DNA of 64,000 nt from Acephala macrosclerotiorum (GCA_014904845.1 MU119296.1:104998-168997), one strand, 5' to 3'; positions 1 to 12,408 are shown, numbered from the stretch's first letter. Made by a program: numbers and translations. Notes: generated by a model not told the origin, from the sequence alone.

Positions 1-1006
1 CTCTAGTACTAGCTATTCACATTCTTTCCTTAGTAGGAGGGTCGACCGTCTGGTACGTGTCCCTCCTTAGTCTTATCAACTACTGTGCCCGTCCAACAGG
101 AGCATCCGAGTCTTTTGCTCAGCAATCGCATGCTTCGAGAAGGACTCTAATTAGGCTGCATCTTCGGTATTAGCTGGAGGAACAACTTCCTTGCTTCGCG
201 GTTGGCGCTGGTCAAGGTCTAGAGCGGCGATGTGCTATGATGTAGAGAGAAGACTCAGCAGAATCCTAAAGTGCACATTCAGGATTTCGGCTACGCGAAC
301 AAATATGTCTTCAAGGCTGCCAGGACATTTCTGGCTCTCCTGTGAAGGCAAAATGCTCTTCCCCTCCTCAGCAACTGAGTACCTACCTTCCTTCCAACCC
401 ACGATACTTCCGAAACACCCATATAGATTTAAATAAGCAAATATTTCTCACAAAGCTCCGTGGTCAAGCTGTCACATCATCTCAACAACCACAACCTTTA
501 ACATGCTAACAAGCAAACAGTTATTTGCGTGCGTGCGATGCTTGGTTATTTTCCTTAACATGGGGACTGTTGATGCGTCTGACACCCTCCACTGCACAAC
601 GATTTCATGGTAGGCCAGGCAACTGGTGGTATCGTGGGGTAAGAGGAGGCGGAAAACTAAAAAGCTCCTTTCAACTAGGGGTGCAGGGGTCGTTTTTAAT
701 GAATAGACATCCAACATGGTCGTGAGAGGGGGATATTTGTGTTGTAAGTGAACCATTTCTTCTGCACGGTCTTTCTTTACATCTTGACCACAGAGCTCAA
801 ATACTTTTTGGCAACTTTTTGCATTCGCTTGCTTGGTTCAAGTAGGATGTTTTCGCTTGCTAAGTTGAAAAGGAGATGACCATGACTTTCGTTGTCCTCC
901 AAATCAAGAAGGCACGCGTAGCAACGCCCAACACCACCCACGAAGTCCGAGACTTCAGCACAAGTAACAACTCCAAAGACCACCCAACACCATCCATCAC
1001 GAAAAG
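1..1006. other. No recognisable gene
   Basis: I see no coding signature. Open frames here are short, overlap on both strands and carry no family motif. The right end is the 3' flank of the minus-strand hydroxylase gene. Confidence 0.5.
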
Positions 1007-2077
1007 CTATTTATTAAACCACACCTTCCTCCTCTCGTAAATCTTCCTTGGCCAAATATTCATTGCGGTCTTCCTTCCCCCAAGCAACGGCAACCCCGCA
1101 TGCACAACCCTCTCATCCCCAGTCCCATTAGCGTGTGAGTTAATCCAAAACAACGCATTCCCTTACTTCGGCACAAACACTGTCCCCCCGTCCCCCTTCC
1201 CTCCCTTCCCATTCTCATCTACCTTCCTCTCCCGTCTAAACCACTTCCCCTCCTTTCCCTTCACCTCCACATGTGGAAACCACGTCTCCCCACCCTTCAC
1301 CTTCCCCTCCTCAGCCTTGAGATACACAAAGAAACTCGCCACGCGGTTGAAGAACCTCCCACTCCCATCATTGATCCTCTGCGGACTGTCATACCAATCA
1401 TGATGAACATCAAACTTCTCTCCCTGCTCATATCTCACTAACTGCGGGGTCCCGAAATCATCGATAGGACTCAGCAGCGTTCCCATAAATGCCGAAACAC
1501 AGGAGAGGATGCATTGCGTAATGGGGGAGGATGGATCGAGGGCTCCAGAGCGAGAGGTGCGGGAGGTGGAGGGGCGTTTTGTGCCGTCGAGGTAGACTAC
1601 TGAACTCTCTAGATTTGGCTCTCTGTGTGGTTCTGTCAGTCCTGTGACTTATCTTTTATATCTTGTGAGGAAGTGAGAATGAAAGAGAGACGAACCCAGT
1701 AGCAAATAGCCCCTCTGCCTCCTTATTAGAAACAAAGTTGTTGATATAAATAAGTAAAGGATCGATAGAGACGATTTTAGTTGTGTATTGATGTGGCTCG
1801 CAGACAAAAGGCTTCTCTCTGGAGTTGCCGAAAAGTGCTTGAATGGGAGAGAATGAGAACCCGTAGCTGTAGCTTACAACAAGAAGGGCTGTTATTGCGT
1901 AGCTTGAGAGGGCAATTTTGAGGAGGGGTAGGTCTGCTGCTTTTGGGCTCTGTATTTGATGTTAGTGTTGTCAAAGGGAGATTTTGAGAGGACGATTCTC
2001 ACCATAATGAAGGCGTTGAAAGGTGCACAGGTACTTTTCACGAGAAGTAACAGTATGTCTTCACCAAATAATCTCAC
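1007..2077 (-). CDS. Prolyl 4-hydroxylase alpha-like 2OG-Fe(II) dioxygenase, interrupted by an in-frame stop
   Basis: Three exons can be assembled: 2003-2077, 1696-1949 and 1007-1622. They encode 314 codons including one internal TAA at 1163-1165. The N-terminus has one hydrophobic segment (about residues 30-52), as in type II or ER-anchored family members. The fold signature follows: a Y-x-x-G-x-x-F-x-x-H-H-D stretch with the HxD iron ligands, a G-G-E-T-W-F-P motif, then GNALFW, and finally HAG...GGRK with the distal iron His and the 2-oxoglutarate Lys. The stop falls between VFVPK and GNALFW, so a protein ending there (262 aa) lacks the distal His and the Lys and should be inactive. The family hydroxylates proline using Fe(II), O2 and 2-oxoglutarate. 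The 5' end is uncertain. It could be a pseudogene, a sequencing error, or be rescued by splicing (see findings). Confidence 0.72.
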
Positions 2078-2882
2078 CCTTACACGATTTCTTTTCCCCT
2101 ATTCATACTATCCACAGCTCCCAGCTCTCGTTCCAACATCACTCGCTTCACAAAAGGAGGTCGGCCCTCCCATCCCATTCGCTACCAAGAAAATGCATAA
2201 ATCCGGCACGGCTTAATCTCACCTTTCCCAATATCAGATACAAACTATAAACCCTTATCAGTGAATCGTACTAGACCTTTCATCGTTAATCGGTGGCATT
2301 AGATTGTTTCTTGGGTATTTTCGTGGATTCTTCTGTTGGTGCGGGCCGACAACCATGTGGCACGAGAGCATCCTTGAACGTCGTACCAAGCAATATGGAT
2401 TTTCGGGGGAAGCACAATATATTGATGTGATGAACTTTGTATTTACCTATCTCTATCTCATCTTCTACGAAAAGAGGGGAAGTGAAAGGAAACACGCAGT
2501 CTTGTCTATCGAGAACTGTCTGGGCAAGCAAGGAAATCGTCATCTATTTTATTTGCAGAAAGCAGAGAGCAGAATAATCGCGAACGAACCTTTGGCTCTC
2601 ATCTTCTCCATCCATGCTATGCTATCCATTCCACGCCTGCCATACGCCAAGTTGATATGCCTGCAAAAGACCAAGAAGAGCAGAAACCGCAATAAAGAAA
2701 CGCCGAAATCATATGCAAGGAGTAGCGAAAGTGCGGTAGAGGAGGCCGGGAAGCCGCTCGGCATTTGCGATACCTTAGTAGCGAGAGTAAGCCACGGAAG
2801 CCAAGTACCGAGAAGAAAGTGGGATGTCTACTTCGGGATCGGAAGGAGGGCGCCGGGTAATATAAATACCTTGGCGGGCTTC
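2078..2882. other. Intergenic, no gene seen
   Basis: This is the 5' flank of the hydroxylase gene and the 3' flank of Arb1. A long plus-strand open frame (2304-3029) runs into the Arb1 coding region on the other strand and has no recognisable motif, so I treat it as chance. Confidence 0.45.
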
Positions 2883-4855
2883 TCACTTCATATCCGTAAG
2901 CAATTTATCGTCATCGTTGAGTTCCTTTTCCATTGCGGCATCCAAGGCTCGCTCCTCAACTTCTGGGTCGTCGACGGTTGGTGGTGGTCGGGTGTTAGGG
3001 ACTGTGCGAGGTTAGTTGAGTGCTTGTAATGTGATTGATTGATTGATTGATTGAGGGAAGACATACTTGGCTCCTTCCAGAGCACCATCTTCTCGTTTGG
3101 GAGGGCAGTGAAGAAAGAGCAATAAAGGCCGATAATGGTATCGAAGAACTTAACACCAATGTTAAGTTCATGGACCTTGAGCTCCATCTTCAGACCAACA
3201 TAGCAAAGGTGCAAAAGATCATCCTCAAGCCAAAATGACTCAATCACATTCTCCTCTTCGACCAAAGCACTATCACCCTCGTCGTCGGTGAAGTCCTCAG
3301 GGACAAGTTGCGGGCCCTCCCAACGCTTGAGCTTGAGAATACCAAGAGCCTTGATGAAACCTAGTTCGCCTTGGAAGTTCTTCACATTAGCATACTCCTC
3401 AACCGTCTTCAGGTCCGGGCGTTCAATGGCTACAACCTCGTAAGCCCGAGCTTCAGACTTAATGATCTCCACATCTTCAGCCATGACTTTGAGAAACATC
3501 TCATCGTTACCAGCGAAGGCGATAGCAGTCTTAAAGATGCGCTCAGCCTCGGGGATTGTTAATCCTTGATCGGCCTTGCCCCAGTCCTCGTAATTCGGGT
3601 CATCAATAGCCCAAGCTGCGTCGCCCATATGAGCTCCTTGGTAGCGACCACCATACAGAGTTGAGACAGCAGTGTTAAAATCTCCGGGCATCTTCAAATT
3701 GAGTTGCCGGATGGCCCAAAGTTCCTTCTCGGCTAGATCACAAATCTTGCGTGCGGCCATGACATCTTGGGTATAGTCTTCGCAAACTCGGTGATGGAGG
3801 ACATAGTTGAGGAAGTTTCGGACGACCATGGCGTAAAGTTGAATTTCCTTCTCCTTCTCCATGGAGAACATTCTTGGGACTCGATAGGAGCTAGAGACGA
3901 TTAGCCACGAATACGTGCCTGCGATGAGGCGTCTTACAAGAAACCCTTGGCAACACCCTCAAAGTCAACAACCCATTTGTCGGACCCATCGTAGTACTTC
4001 GCATTGCCTGAGCCGCCAGTTCGGACATAGTCAGTAGCCTGTAGAGCAGCGATTTCTGCCGCAGAAGCGTTGTCTAGAGTCTCCTGATCCAAGGCACCTC
4101 CAGTGAAAGCCTTTGTAGTTGCTTCAATACCACCGAGCATGAAGTACTTGGTCAAGATATTGCTGCGGACCTCATCCAGGTTACGGCGAGCTCGGTAGCG
4201 TTGAATGCAGGTCTGGATACGACTACTAGGATTAGCTGAGATCAAGACTCGATTGTCGAAACATACCTCTCGAACGGAACGGAACTGCAGATGAATTAGT
4301 ACATATTTAGAAGAGGCGACAAGTCAACTTACAGGTTATAAACATCACACTCCTCCTCGTGCTCTTCTGGGGTAACTGGAGGATCGCAGTAGAACTCTGT
4401 ACAGAGACTCAGTATTGGTCTTGTCGCGTGGAACACCACATACCTTCAAAACCAGTTGCACCTGCCTTTCTGTTCTTCCCACTGCTCTTCTTTCTCTTCT
4501 TCTTCTCAGGGCCAGCAACCACGGATGGAAGACTAGTTCCCGGGATACAGTTCTTGTCCTCCTTTGCGCGCTCATCGCTACTGTTGACATTACTGGCATT
4601 GCTTGGCGTAGCTGGTGTTGGAGGTGGAGGATTTGGACATGGAGAAAAGGGAGGTGTCATGACCCCATCTTGCAATCCTGCTTCGGCAACTTCGACATGC
4701 TCGCCATTGTTCTTTCCAGGTCGCAATCTAAGGAGATCTTTGGCCGTGTATCGTAGGCTCTCTGGCTTATTCTGTACCTCCTTGAGCGCCTTGTTGAGAT
4801 CGATGTCGCTGATTGCTCTGGAGAGCGCCGCTTGGGCATCTTCTGACGTGACCAT
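2883..4855 (-). CDS. Argonaute siRNA chaperone (ARC) complex subunit Arb1
   Basis: Six exons give 567 aa: 4444-4855, 4333-4396, 4267-4284, 4222-3938, 3872-3067 and 3001-2883. Phases agree at every junction. Recognisable Arb1 features in order are a basic KKKRKKSSGKN linker before GATGFE (about residue 137), a D-P-P-V-T-P-E-E segment, RIQTCIQRYRARRNLD, a GG-containing segment, and the large domain with FLNYVLHHRVC and AARKICDLAEKELW. Arb1 was defined in fission yeast, where the ARC complex holds Argonaute with duplex siRNA and supports heterochromatin. A similar role here is inferred from family. The third exon is only 18 nt, and the last intron carries a short TGAT microsatellite near 3031-3054. 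The next gene lies divergently about 1.6 kb away. Confidence in the family is high; exact exon 3/4 borders are moderate. Confidence 0.85.
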
Positions 4856-6445
4856 CTCGACTTGCTGACAAGGATACTAGGCGGCCAGACCTGGAAGGAT
4901 TAGTCGCGTGTTACCGCTCTGGAAGATGTGCGGGGTATGAGTAGGGCTTGGGAAGTAATGCAGGACGCGTTGGGTAGCAACGAGCAGGCTGAGCAAGCTT
5001 GTGTAATGAGGAAGTGTTTGTTTGGAAGACCTTGAGTGGAGGAGGCAATCATACCTTGATGGAATGGGATAGATGAAGTGGAAGAAGGTTGGTAAAGGAA
5101 AGAGGTCTTGTCAAACGCGAAGATGTTTAAATACTGAGGCGGTCGCGTCGAAGACAACAGTCGATGTTAAGCTCATACGCAACAAACAGACGAAAGCAAG
5201 TTCAGATAGACGACGTCAGGCTAAAGAGGTTGCATTTAAAAATACCAAATTAAAAAGGACATTTTTCTTACCTTTCGACCTACAATGTTTGACCTATTAT
5301 GGAGGGTTGTAAACTCGAGTGGCGCTCGTTTGCTATCATGTTTCTGTAGCAAACAGTCTCTTGCAAACCATGCCAAGGTACATACGGTACACGCAGAAGG
5401 AATGCGGAGGAGTCCTTCTTTCCAGAATAATCCTTGGTCATTATACTTTCTGATGTCCTTGGCTACCTTGAGAATCTGGGAAAGCGAGACCCCGTCGAAT
5501 CTTATACCTTGAGGCTGGGAACCGTTGTTTACGGCCACCTACTCTCTCAGCAAGAACGCTCAGAGAGCGTATCTAGGTATCTTCAACTTCGACATAGCGC
5601 TTGCGTAACGTACTGCACCTGTTTGTTCTCGAAGACTGCGCGGAGAAGGATCCCCGCCGCTGGCTTCCTCACCTTGCTGCGGTTTCCCTTCGTCCTAGCC
5701 TCTTGTCAATCCCGAAGATACCAAATGTCCAGTGTACCCCACTCTAGCCATTTGCCACTGTATGTATTGCGGAGAAGACCCCACGATATATTCTGCTTCA
5801 AGCTGGTCCGGTCTCAAACTCAGCTCCTCCTCTGACCACTCCCCTTTCCTCCTCCAACATTCCCAGACCCTCAACCCCGGCTCCAAGCGGCGTCTCCGTT
5901 GACAATTGGTACATTCGGGGTCTGCCGTCGATTCTGCCCTTCAATGTTGTTCGTGCTTCATTTTCAATGTTGGTGGCTGTGCTCGTTCTTCCGCAGTGCC
6001 TACATTTAAAGATGCTCTCACCGCCTATGAATACGGTTCCGGGCGCACTAGCGCCCGGACCACACTCAATAGACGCCCCATCAGAGCGTGCTTCAGAGAG
6101 TGGAACCCGCTGAGGACCCGCTGAGAACCCGCATGGGAGCCCTGACGCTAAGCTTATTTCTGCGCTGATTCACACTGCAGGAAACGCGGGCAGCGAAGTG
6201 CGACACCCTCATCATTGAAGCCACGACACGACACTCGACGCCTCACTCCTTTACTCAGCCTTAGTATTCCCTCATACCACTCGCATCCCGTGTTTCTTTT
6301 TTACACAAACTCTTCTCACCCACTGCGCAGGGTTTTGCGCTCGGCTCCTTCTAATACCGCTTTCTTCCCACCATGATAGAGTCATAGCATCCCTTGTCCC
6401 TCTCGAGATTTCTGGTCCTTAGATCTCTAGACTTTTTAGAACAGC
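4856..6445. other. Long divergent intergenic region
   Basis: This lies between the starts of Arb1 (-) and the inositol kinase (+). Only short mutually overlapping open frames are present. I find no tRNA cloverleaf and no conserved protein motif. It presumably holds both promoters. Confidence 0.45.
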
Positions 6446-7692
6446 ATGGCGAAACCTTTACCCACGCGCGCAGACCTCGTAGACTACAATTACGCCGTGG
6501 CAGGCCAGTATGTCGCGTGCGGCCCCCACGAAGACCAGAGCGTTGCTGACAACCTCTTAGTGACGGCACACTTTGCGACATCGACGGCGAGTTATTCATT
6601 AAGCCCTGCACCCCCGCCGAAATCGCCTTTTATGAATCCTCCATTGCCTCCCACCCTGAATTCGCCGAGTTCATGCCCACGTTCCTAGGAACCCTCACTC
6701 TAGACGAACAAACGAACGGCACAAGCACGAGCATAGAAGAAGTGGGTGCTGCTTTGCTAGCAAAGCACAATGGCACGAGTGTTGAAGAAGCAAGCGCGAC
6801 TATCCTCTTAAATGGAATACCCCACAGCGACACAAATGGTACACCAAGCGCTACTATGCTCACGAATGGCACATCTATTGAAGCTGCTCCTATAACGAAT
6901 GGCATACTAATACCCGAACACCTTCCTGCTGCAGAACCCCAAATAAAAACCGGCAAACGCATAATAACCAACCTAGCCGTCGTCCTTGAAAACGCCGCTC
7001 ATGGATTTATCCGCCCCAACATTCTCGACGTGAAACTCGGTACGCGCCTCTGGGCCGATGACGCTCCCGAGGAAAAACGTATACGATTCGATAAAGTGAC
7101 TTCAGAAACCACGCATAAAGAGTTGGGGTTTCGGGTTGCTGGGATGCGAGTTTGGCAAGGAGAAGGGAAGGGAGAAAAGGGAGAGAAGGGATGGGAGAAA
7201 GAGGTAGATGAAGAAGGGTATAGGGTTTTTAATAAGGATTATGGGAGGTTTGAGTTGCATACGGGGAATGTGCACGAAGCTTTTCAAAACTTCCTTTTTT
7301 CGGAGAACGCAGGCGTAGATGAAGAGTTGGGGAAGTTGGTAGCGCAAGCTTTTCTCTCCGATTTGGAGAAAATCGAGGCTGTTCTATCGAACCAAGAGAG
7401 TAGGATGTTTTCAGCTAGTTTATTGTTTGTGTTTGAGGGGGATGGGAAGGTATTGAGGAGCGTTATGGAGGAAGCCTCTCGCTCGCCCTCTACTCTTGTG
7501 AACGGCAATGATGAGGGAGAAGATGGAGTGGAGGATGAAGATGAGGATGAAGTGCTAGGATCAAAGATCTACACGGTCAAAGTGATAGATTTCGCACACG
7601 CCGAGTGGGTTCCCGGGATGGGACCAGATGTGAACGCCATCCTTGGCGTGAAGAGCGTTTCTAAGATATTGGAGAATATCGTTGCTGCTTGA
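6446..7692 (+). CDS. Inositol polyphosphate multikinase (Arg82/IPK2 family)
   Basis: Two exons, 6446-6507 and 6561-7692, give 397 aa. The 53-bp intron is GTATGT...CTTAG, and splicing joins NYAVAG to HDGTLCDIDG in frame. The family signature PxxxDxKxG is present as PNILDVKLG, followed by SLLFVFEGD and the metal-binding IDFAHAEW near the C-terminus. The enzyme phosphorylates inositol tris- and tetrakisphosphates in the nucleus and cytosol, feeding inositol pyrophosphate synthesis. In yeast it also acts in arginine-gene control. An insert at roughly residues 90-150 carries several spaced NGT/NGI units (for example TNGTS) that look like a degenerate tandem repeat. An acidic Glu/Asp-rich loop near 7510-7555 precedes the last motif. 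The family assignment is firm; the choice of ARG82 as the name rests on orthology I cannot test. Confidence 0.9.
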
Positions 7693-8195
7693 AGACTTGA
7701 AAGCTAATGGCATCTGCTGGTATTTGGGATTATACTCTCTGTGATGACATGGCCATGAATGGGCATTACGGGACTGGAGTTTCGAGGAGAATGGGGTCTG
7801 GAACGGTTTATGCGCATGTAAAGGATACCCAACTCGATGCGGCATAGAGAATACACTCGTTGCTTGATGACATTCTACTTCATCTAGCTTTGAGATTTTG
7901 CGTGTTGTGTAGAAGCAGATGCCCACATTCTTGATATATTACGAAAAAAGTGTCTGAAAGCTTCTTGAGGGTTTTAAATCAGATCTTGTCCCAACCCACT
8001 GGTTGCATTGTGGGATATTCTGAATTCACCTCGCCCTTCAAGCACTAGCTTGAGATCCAGACACTATGGAGACTTCACTAAATTGGTCATCACAGAACGT
8101 CCGAAGGCGAGCTGGTCAAAGCTGGGTATATGCAATATTACTGTATATCATCATTTCTACATTCCATTTCTTGAACGCCAAGCATATTACAGCCA
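7693..8195. other. Convergent 3' intergenic region
   Basis: This lies between the ends of the inositol kinase (+) and the glycosyltransferase-like gene (-). I see nothing beyond presumed 3' UTRs. Confidence 0.5.
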
Positions 8196-10473
8196 TCAAC
8201 CCTTCTGCTCTTTCTCTTTCAAACAGAATAAATCCCCCGCCTCCGCCTCTACCTTAACTTTCTCCATATCATCAGGTCCACAGCCGCCAACTTCTCTTCT
8301 GAACACATCGCTATAACTGAGAGAGGACTTATACAGCCCATCGACCGCAACCCGTTCCCCATCATAAGTTAGAACTGGCATATCCCACACCTTTGGTAAC
8401 TCGCCTTTATTGGGCATCATACTTAATAAATTCGTCTTCGAGAGTGTCGTCTCGCTGTTCTTCAATGAAAGATAGTGAGCGGGATCAGCTCCTAGCTCGT
8501 CATTATCGCCTAGTTCGGATGTGACTTCTTCGGAGTATTCTTCTGGTGGTTGGTAGAGGTCGTTGTGGAGGGTTACAAGACGGTCGTCGTTTTCGAAATT
8601 TGGGTAAAGGGTCCAGTATCCTCGCGCACGAGCGAGTCTCAATATGTGCTCGAGCCATGATGGGTAGGTTTTGCTGACTTGTTTTTCATTCAAGGTGGTT
8701 GGGGTGGGTAGTGTGCGTTGCGATTCCAGTGATTGGGAAACGAAATCGTGGAGTTCGACCCATTTGTCTCCGAAATAGAGTGCCGCGTTACTGTTTGGGG
8801 CTTGCCAGAGAAAGGGGGAGACACCAGTGTTGACATCATTGTCCCAAACAGTGCTATTCGACACCGGTGGTGTAAATTTCTCGGTATCGTTTAAATATGT
8901 TGATGGTAGATCAAGACTCAGAGAGAGAAGATTTTGGACAGCTGGGTTGTTGCCTGCATATTTGTACTCAAGCATGGTATACTTGAGATAGTGATAGAAG
9001 AGTGGAGATAGTTCAACCTGTGGCGAAAGGACGAGAATATGGTTTGCGGCTGGATTTGCAGGCCAGAAGCCTTCTAGGAACCGGGCTGAACTCTCATCAG
9101 AATTGATCCCGTGCTGGGGAATTCGGTGGCGTAATGTTAGCAAGCTTGAAGCGTGATCACTCTTGGGCGGCCATTTGAAACCCTCGAGATACCGTTTCGA
9201 AGGTTCGTCGATATCATGAGGGAGCTCAATGGTTAAACGCGGGTAAGATGATGAGAAAAAATCGGCTTTCTTCAAAGATTCGAGCAATCTCATCAAGGAT
9301 CCAGAGGCGGATGGCTGGGCATGAACAATGAAATCGATAGAGGCCTTATTCCAGGCTTCAGATGGATTAGCGGGGACTATGATATAGTGAGAGCGAGCTT
9401 ACCACTCAAAGAAGAACTGTCCAGCAGTGTTATCCACATCAAGTTCTGATCAGCGTTGTCTGGAAGCTCGATGATGGTCCTTCCGAGGATTGCAGCCCGG
9501 TGCTTTAGTCCTTTTAAGAACCAAACCTCCTCTTCTCCAGAAGAATCCACGAATGTTGCCTGAGGATTGACAAAGTCATTGATGTGCTTGAAAGCAGCAG
9601 CGCTGCTCACTTCCATGCGCCAATCAGAGCTGGAAACTGAAAAGTCGGGTCGAGCGTCTGGCAGAAGTCAGTTACTGCTACCCATACTGATTCTATCGCA
9701 TCCTGCATCCTACCGTGAAATGTAATGCCACAATCCTTCCCAACGCCGTTGACAGACTTCAATATATCCATAGAAATATCGTCCCTTCCCATGAGTGCAA
9801 AGTGAACATAATTCCTCGCACGGATACCCATATCGCAGGCTATGGGTAACAGACTTGCAGCACTCTTCAAACTAGCAGCAGCGAAGAGCTGAATAGTTAG
9901 CCTCAGTTATAATTTACAGACCTTCCTAGACCTACAACGTTCTGATTTATGGGACTAGAACCCCGTGTCGTTACTGAGTGGAGAGTCGAAGCAAGTTGGT
10001 AGAATTTGATCGGCTGCGAAAGACATAATGTTAGCTATTGTTCAAGAACAGTATAGACATTCGTGATAAGAGAATCCCCCGAACCAAGTCAGAGAATTGA
10101 GTTCTTTATAAATACATACCCCATTAAAATTATGCAGTGGTGTCTCTGCAGTATCATCGTCCGCCATTTTCGATACGGTGTCATAGCTGTTTGGGACGGT
10201 CTTTGGGGCTGGCGCATTCTGTCCAGCAGGAGGCCCAAATGAAGGTCTTTGTCTAGGTTGTTCGAGGTCTGTCGGCATATTCTTGAAGAAATAGTAAAAC
10301 CCAACGACGACCAGTAAGCCCAGCGCGATCTTCTTGAGGTTGCTTCGACGAGGTCCATTCAGCCTCCGTTGCTGCCACGCTCGACCTATATGACCCTTCG
10401 TTCCCGGTTTATGGTCATCATCTTTCTTTCCCAGCTCCTCATCGCCGTGGATGGGTCGCTGTAGGAGAGGCAT
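8196..10473 (-). CDS. Fungal type II membrane glycosyltransferase-like protein
   Basis: Five exons (10120-10473, 9936-10013, 9714-9888, 9403-9657, 8196-9355) assemble to 673 aa with consistent phases. The N-terminus is basic, followed by one membrane segment (about residues 46-62, IALGLLVVVGFYYFF) and a Pro-rich stem. This is the layout of a Golgi-type lumenal enzyme. The catalytic region has the order expected from a conserved fungal family usually labelled glycosyltransferase 2: PIKFYQLASTLH, RNYVHFALMGRDDI, FHDARPDF, IIELPDNAD, then IDFIVHAQPSASGS, where a partner domain of nucleotide-sugar type begins, and GYWTLYPNF. The substrate is unknown. I recognise the family from the pattern of conserved blocks, not from a characterised member. 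Confidence 0.72.
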
Positions 10474-11418
10474 TGCGTGCGCTTCCCATGCTCATCAAGA
10501 GCTCAAGCGTACGGAGCAGCGGCCATGCGGACCGACGAAGAAGAATGCTCTGGAGGAGCTCGATCGTGGGGAAAGAATGTCGGACAGGGTTTCGCGGCGT
10601 ACGAGGAAATCATCGACTGATACTGTAAAACAGAAGAATGTTGTCTCGAGGAGTGAAAAGCTGTCCTCCGCATAAATATGACACCCCAATAAAGTACGGA
10701 GCTCTCGTGAAAGTGTGGCACAGACGCGGGAACATCGTCAACCGCACGCGACCGCTACCACTAGTCCACTTCCTTCTCCCTTCAACAACATGCAATGTTC
10801 TTCAAATTTGAGATGGTGCCCCCTTCTTAGTCATTTACGAGCTTCACATATTTCCCGTATTCTGATAAAACTTTATCAGATTGTCACGGCGATCACCACA
10901 TACTCTACACTCAAATTGTGCGCATGAGGAAATCCGCCCCTCATGGTGATGCCAAGAAAAGCACAACAGAGAAACACCCGGCCAATGCTGGCTTGTCTCG
11001 ACTCTGTTTCCAGTGAAGCTTGCCTCCTGTTAAGCTTAAGTTTAGTTTAACTCCGTTCCTTCGTTCTGGAAAGTGTCAACCGACAAAGGAGCGATTTGAA
11101 TAACATTCCAGTTCTTTATCACGACGTTAGATTTGAGTTACCCTTACGAATGCCACCCAAAAGCCGAGGCAGACCACCACGTGTGTCGTCCTTTGTCCTT
11201 GAAAGACAAGATGCAAGCTACCAAGGGTTGGTTCTTCTCTCTGTTGATTGTCTGGGAATCAGTCACTTCCAGGCATTTCTCGCATTCTATCATAGCATGT
11301 TCCAGTGTTGTACGGAGACGTGATTCTGAGATCTTCTTTGTATGAGTAGCCTATTTGATGGCAATGTATCTACTGTTGGAGCTTCATCAGTACCGCTACC
11401 ATCACCAGGAGACATACG
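10474..11418. other. Divergent intergenic region
   Basis: This lies between the starts of the glycosyltransferase-like gene (-) and the coiled-coil gene (+). Short overlapping open frames only; no motif seen. Confidence 0.5.
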
Positions 11419-12408
11419 ATGCGTCCGCCGAATCTACTTCACGCGAATCGCCGAGAAAAAAACAGACACTTTCAGCAGCGAAATCGTTCACCAGCTAGCT
11501 CACAATCTTCACTCCTTACATCCTCGAACAATGCGCCAGTTCTTCAACGCTCAGCTACAACGCTCCCGACATCCTCTGGGAATCTAATATCACGGAACGG
11601 CATGCCCAACAATGAACATTCCGCTAGTCTCCCACCAATACCTCCTTCATTCGGTGAGCTCGACCACGAACGATCATACCTTCTCAACTGTCTCCAGCAC
11701 GAGAACTTCAAAGCAACAGAACTGATGAGAAAGATCACCCCTCTGGAGGAAGACCTTATCAATGGCAACCTTCCTTCGGCCGGCAACGTCCTATCCACCA
11801 AGAGGAAGGTGAGGAATCAGCTGGGGTGGTTTAAGAACAGGCTTGAACAGACGGCCCGTCAAGAGAGATCAATACTGGCGAGGCTAGGACAATTAACTTT
11901 TCAGATTCAGAAGCGAGTAAGGGCGACTCAAATCGAAGATGAGTACCGAGAGTTCGAGGCCCTACGACGAGATGGACTGCTCAATAATTACAACTCCAAT
12001 ATGCTTCCCATGCAACAAATGCCACCAAATTTCGGCCCATGCTATCCCACACAGTATGCACCCAACCAGATCCTCCCACCGGTCCCAGAGTGGCAGCAGC
12101 AACAAGGAGATTACAGTTGGCAGCAAAGCACACCCGAAGATCCTTCCGAAGATCCTCACAGCGAAGAGATATCTCCGAAGGACACATCAAGGCATGATTC
12201 TATGGACGCAAGTACCTTCAATTATCGCAGGCCCTTCATCCGCAGAACTGCGTCTACGGGTGATGCAGATTTAGATTCGAGCTGTGGCGGGCATGGTCAT
12301 ACATGCAAACCAATGCTCAAACGTCTAAGCTTGCCTACTATTCCGGGGGTCTCGCAGATATGGCATCTCACGAAAGAGGAGCGGGAGACGGCAAGATGTG
12401 GGGAGTAG
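11419..12408 (+). CDS. Coiled-coil protein of unknown function
   Basis: A single uninterrupted frame encodes 329 aa. The first 65 residues are basic and Ser/Asn/Gln-rich. A charged, leucine-spaced helical segment at about residues 80-180 (from ELDHERSYLLNCL to LGQLTFQIQKRVR) looks like a coiled coil with several KR clusters. The C-terminal half is Pro/Gln/Met-rich and then Ser/Asp/Glu-rich, and ends with a conserved-looking PMLKRLSLPTIP segment. I recognise no domain. The basic-plus-coil arrangement recalls regulators, but it lacks a bZIP basic region spaced to a zipper. The start is the first ATG after an in-frame stop; an upstream exon is possible. Confidence 0.6.
   Translation: MRPPNLLHANRREKNRHFQQRNRSPASSQSSLLTSSNNAPVLQRSATTLPTSSGNLISRNGMPNNEHSASLPPIPPSFGELDHERSYLLNCLQHENFKATELMRKITPLEEDLINGNLPSAGNVLSTKRKVRNQLGWFKNRLEQTARQERSILARLGQLTFQIQKRVRATQIEDEYREFEALRRDGLLNNYNSNMLPMQQMPPNFGPCYPTQYAPNQILPPVPEWQQQQGDYSWQQSTPEDPSEDPHSEEISPKDTSRHDSMDASTFNYRRPFIRRTASTGDADLDSSCGGHGHTCKPMLKRLSLPTIPGVSQIWHLTKEERETARCGE

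Noticed and set aside
2304..3029. A 241-codon plus-strand open frame
   Set aside because: It overlaps the Arb1 3' coding exon on the other strand, has no recognisable motif, and mixed composition.
3031..3054. TGATT/GATT microsatellite
   Set aside because: A simple repeat inside the last Arb1 intron, with no sign of function.
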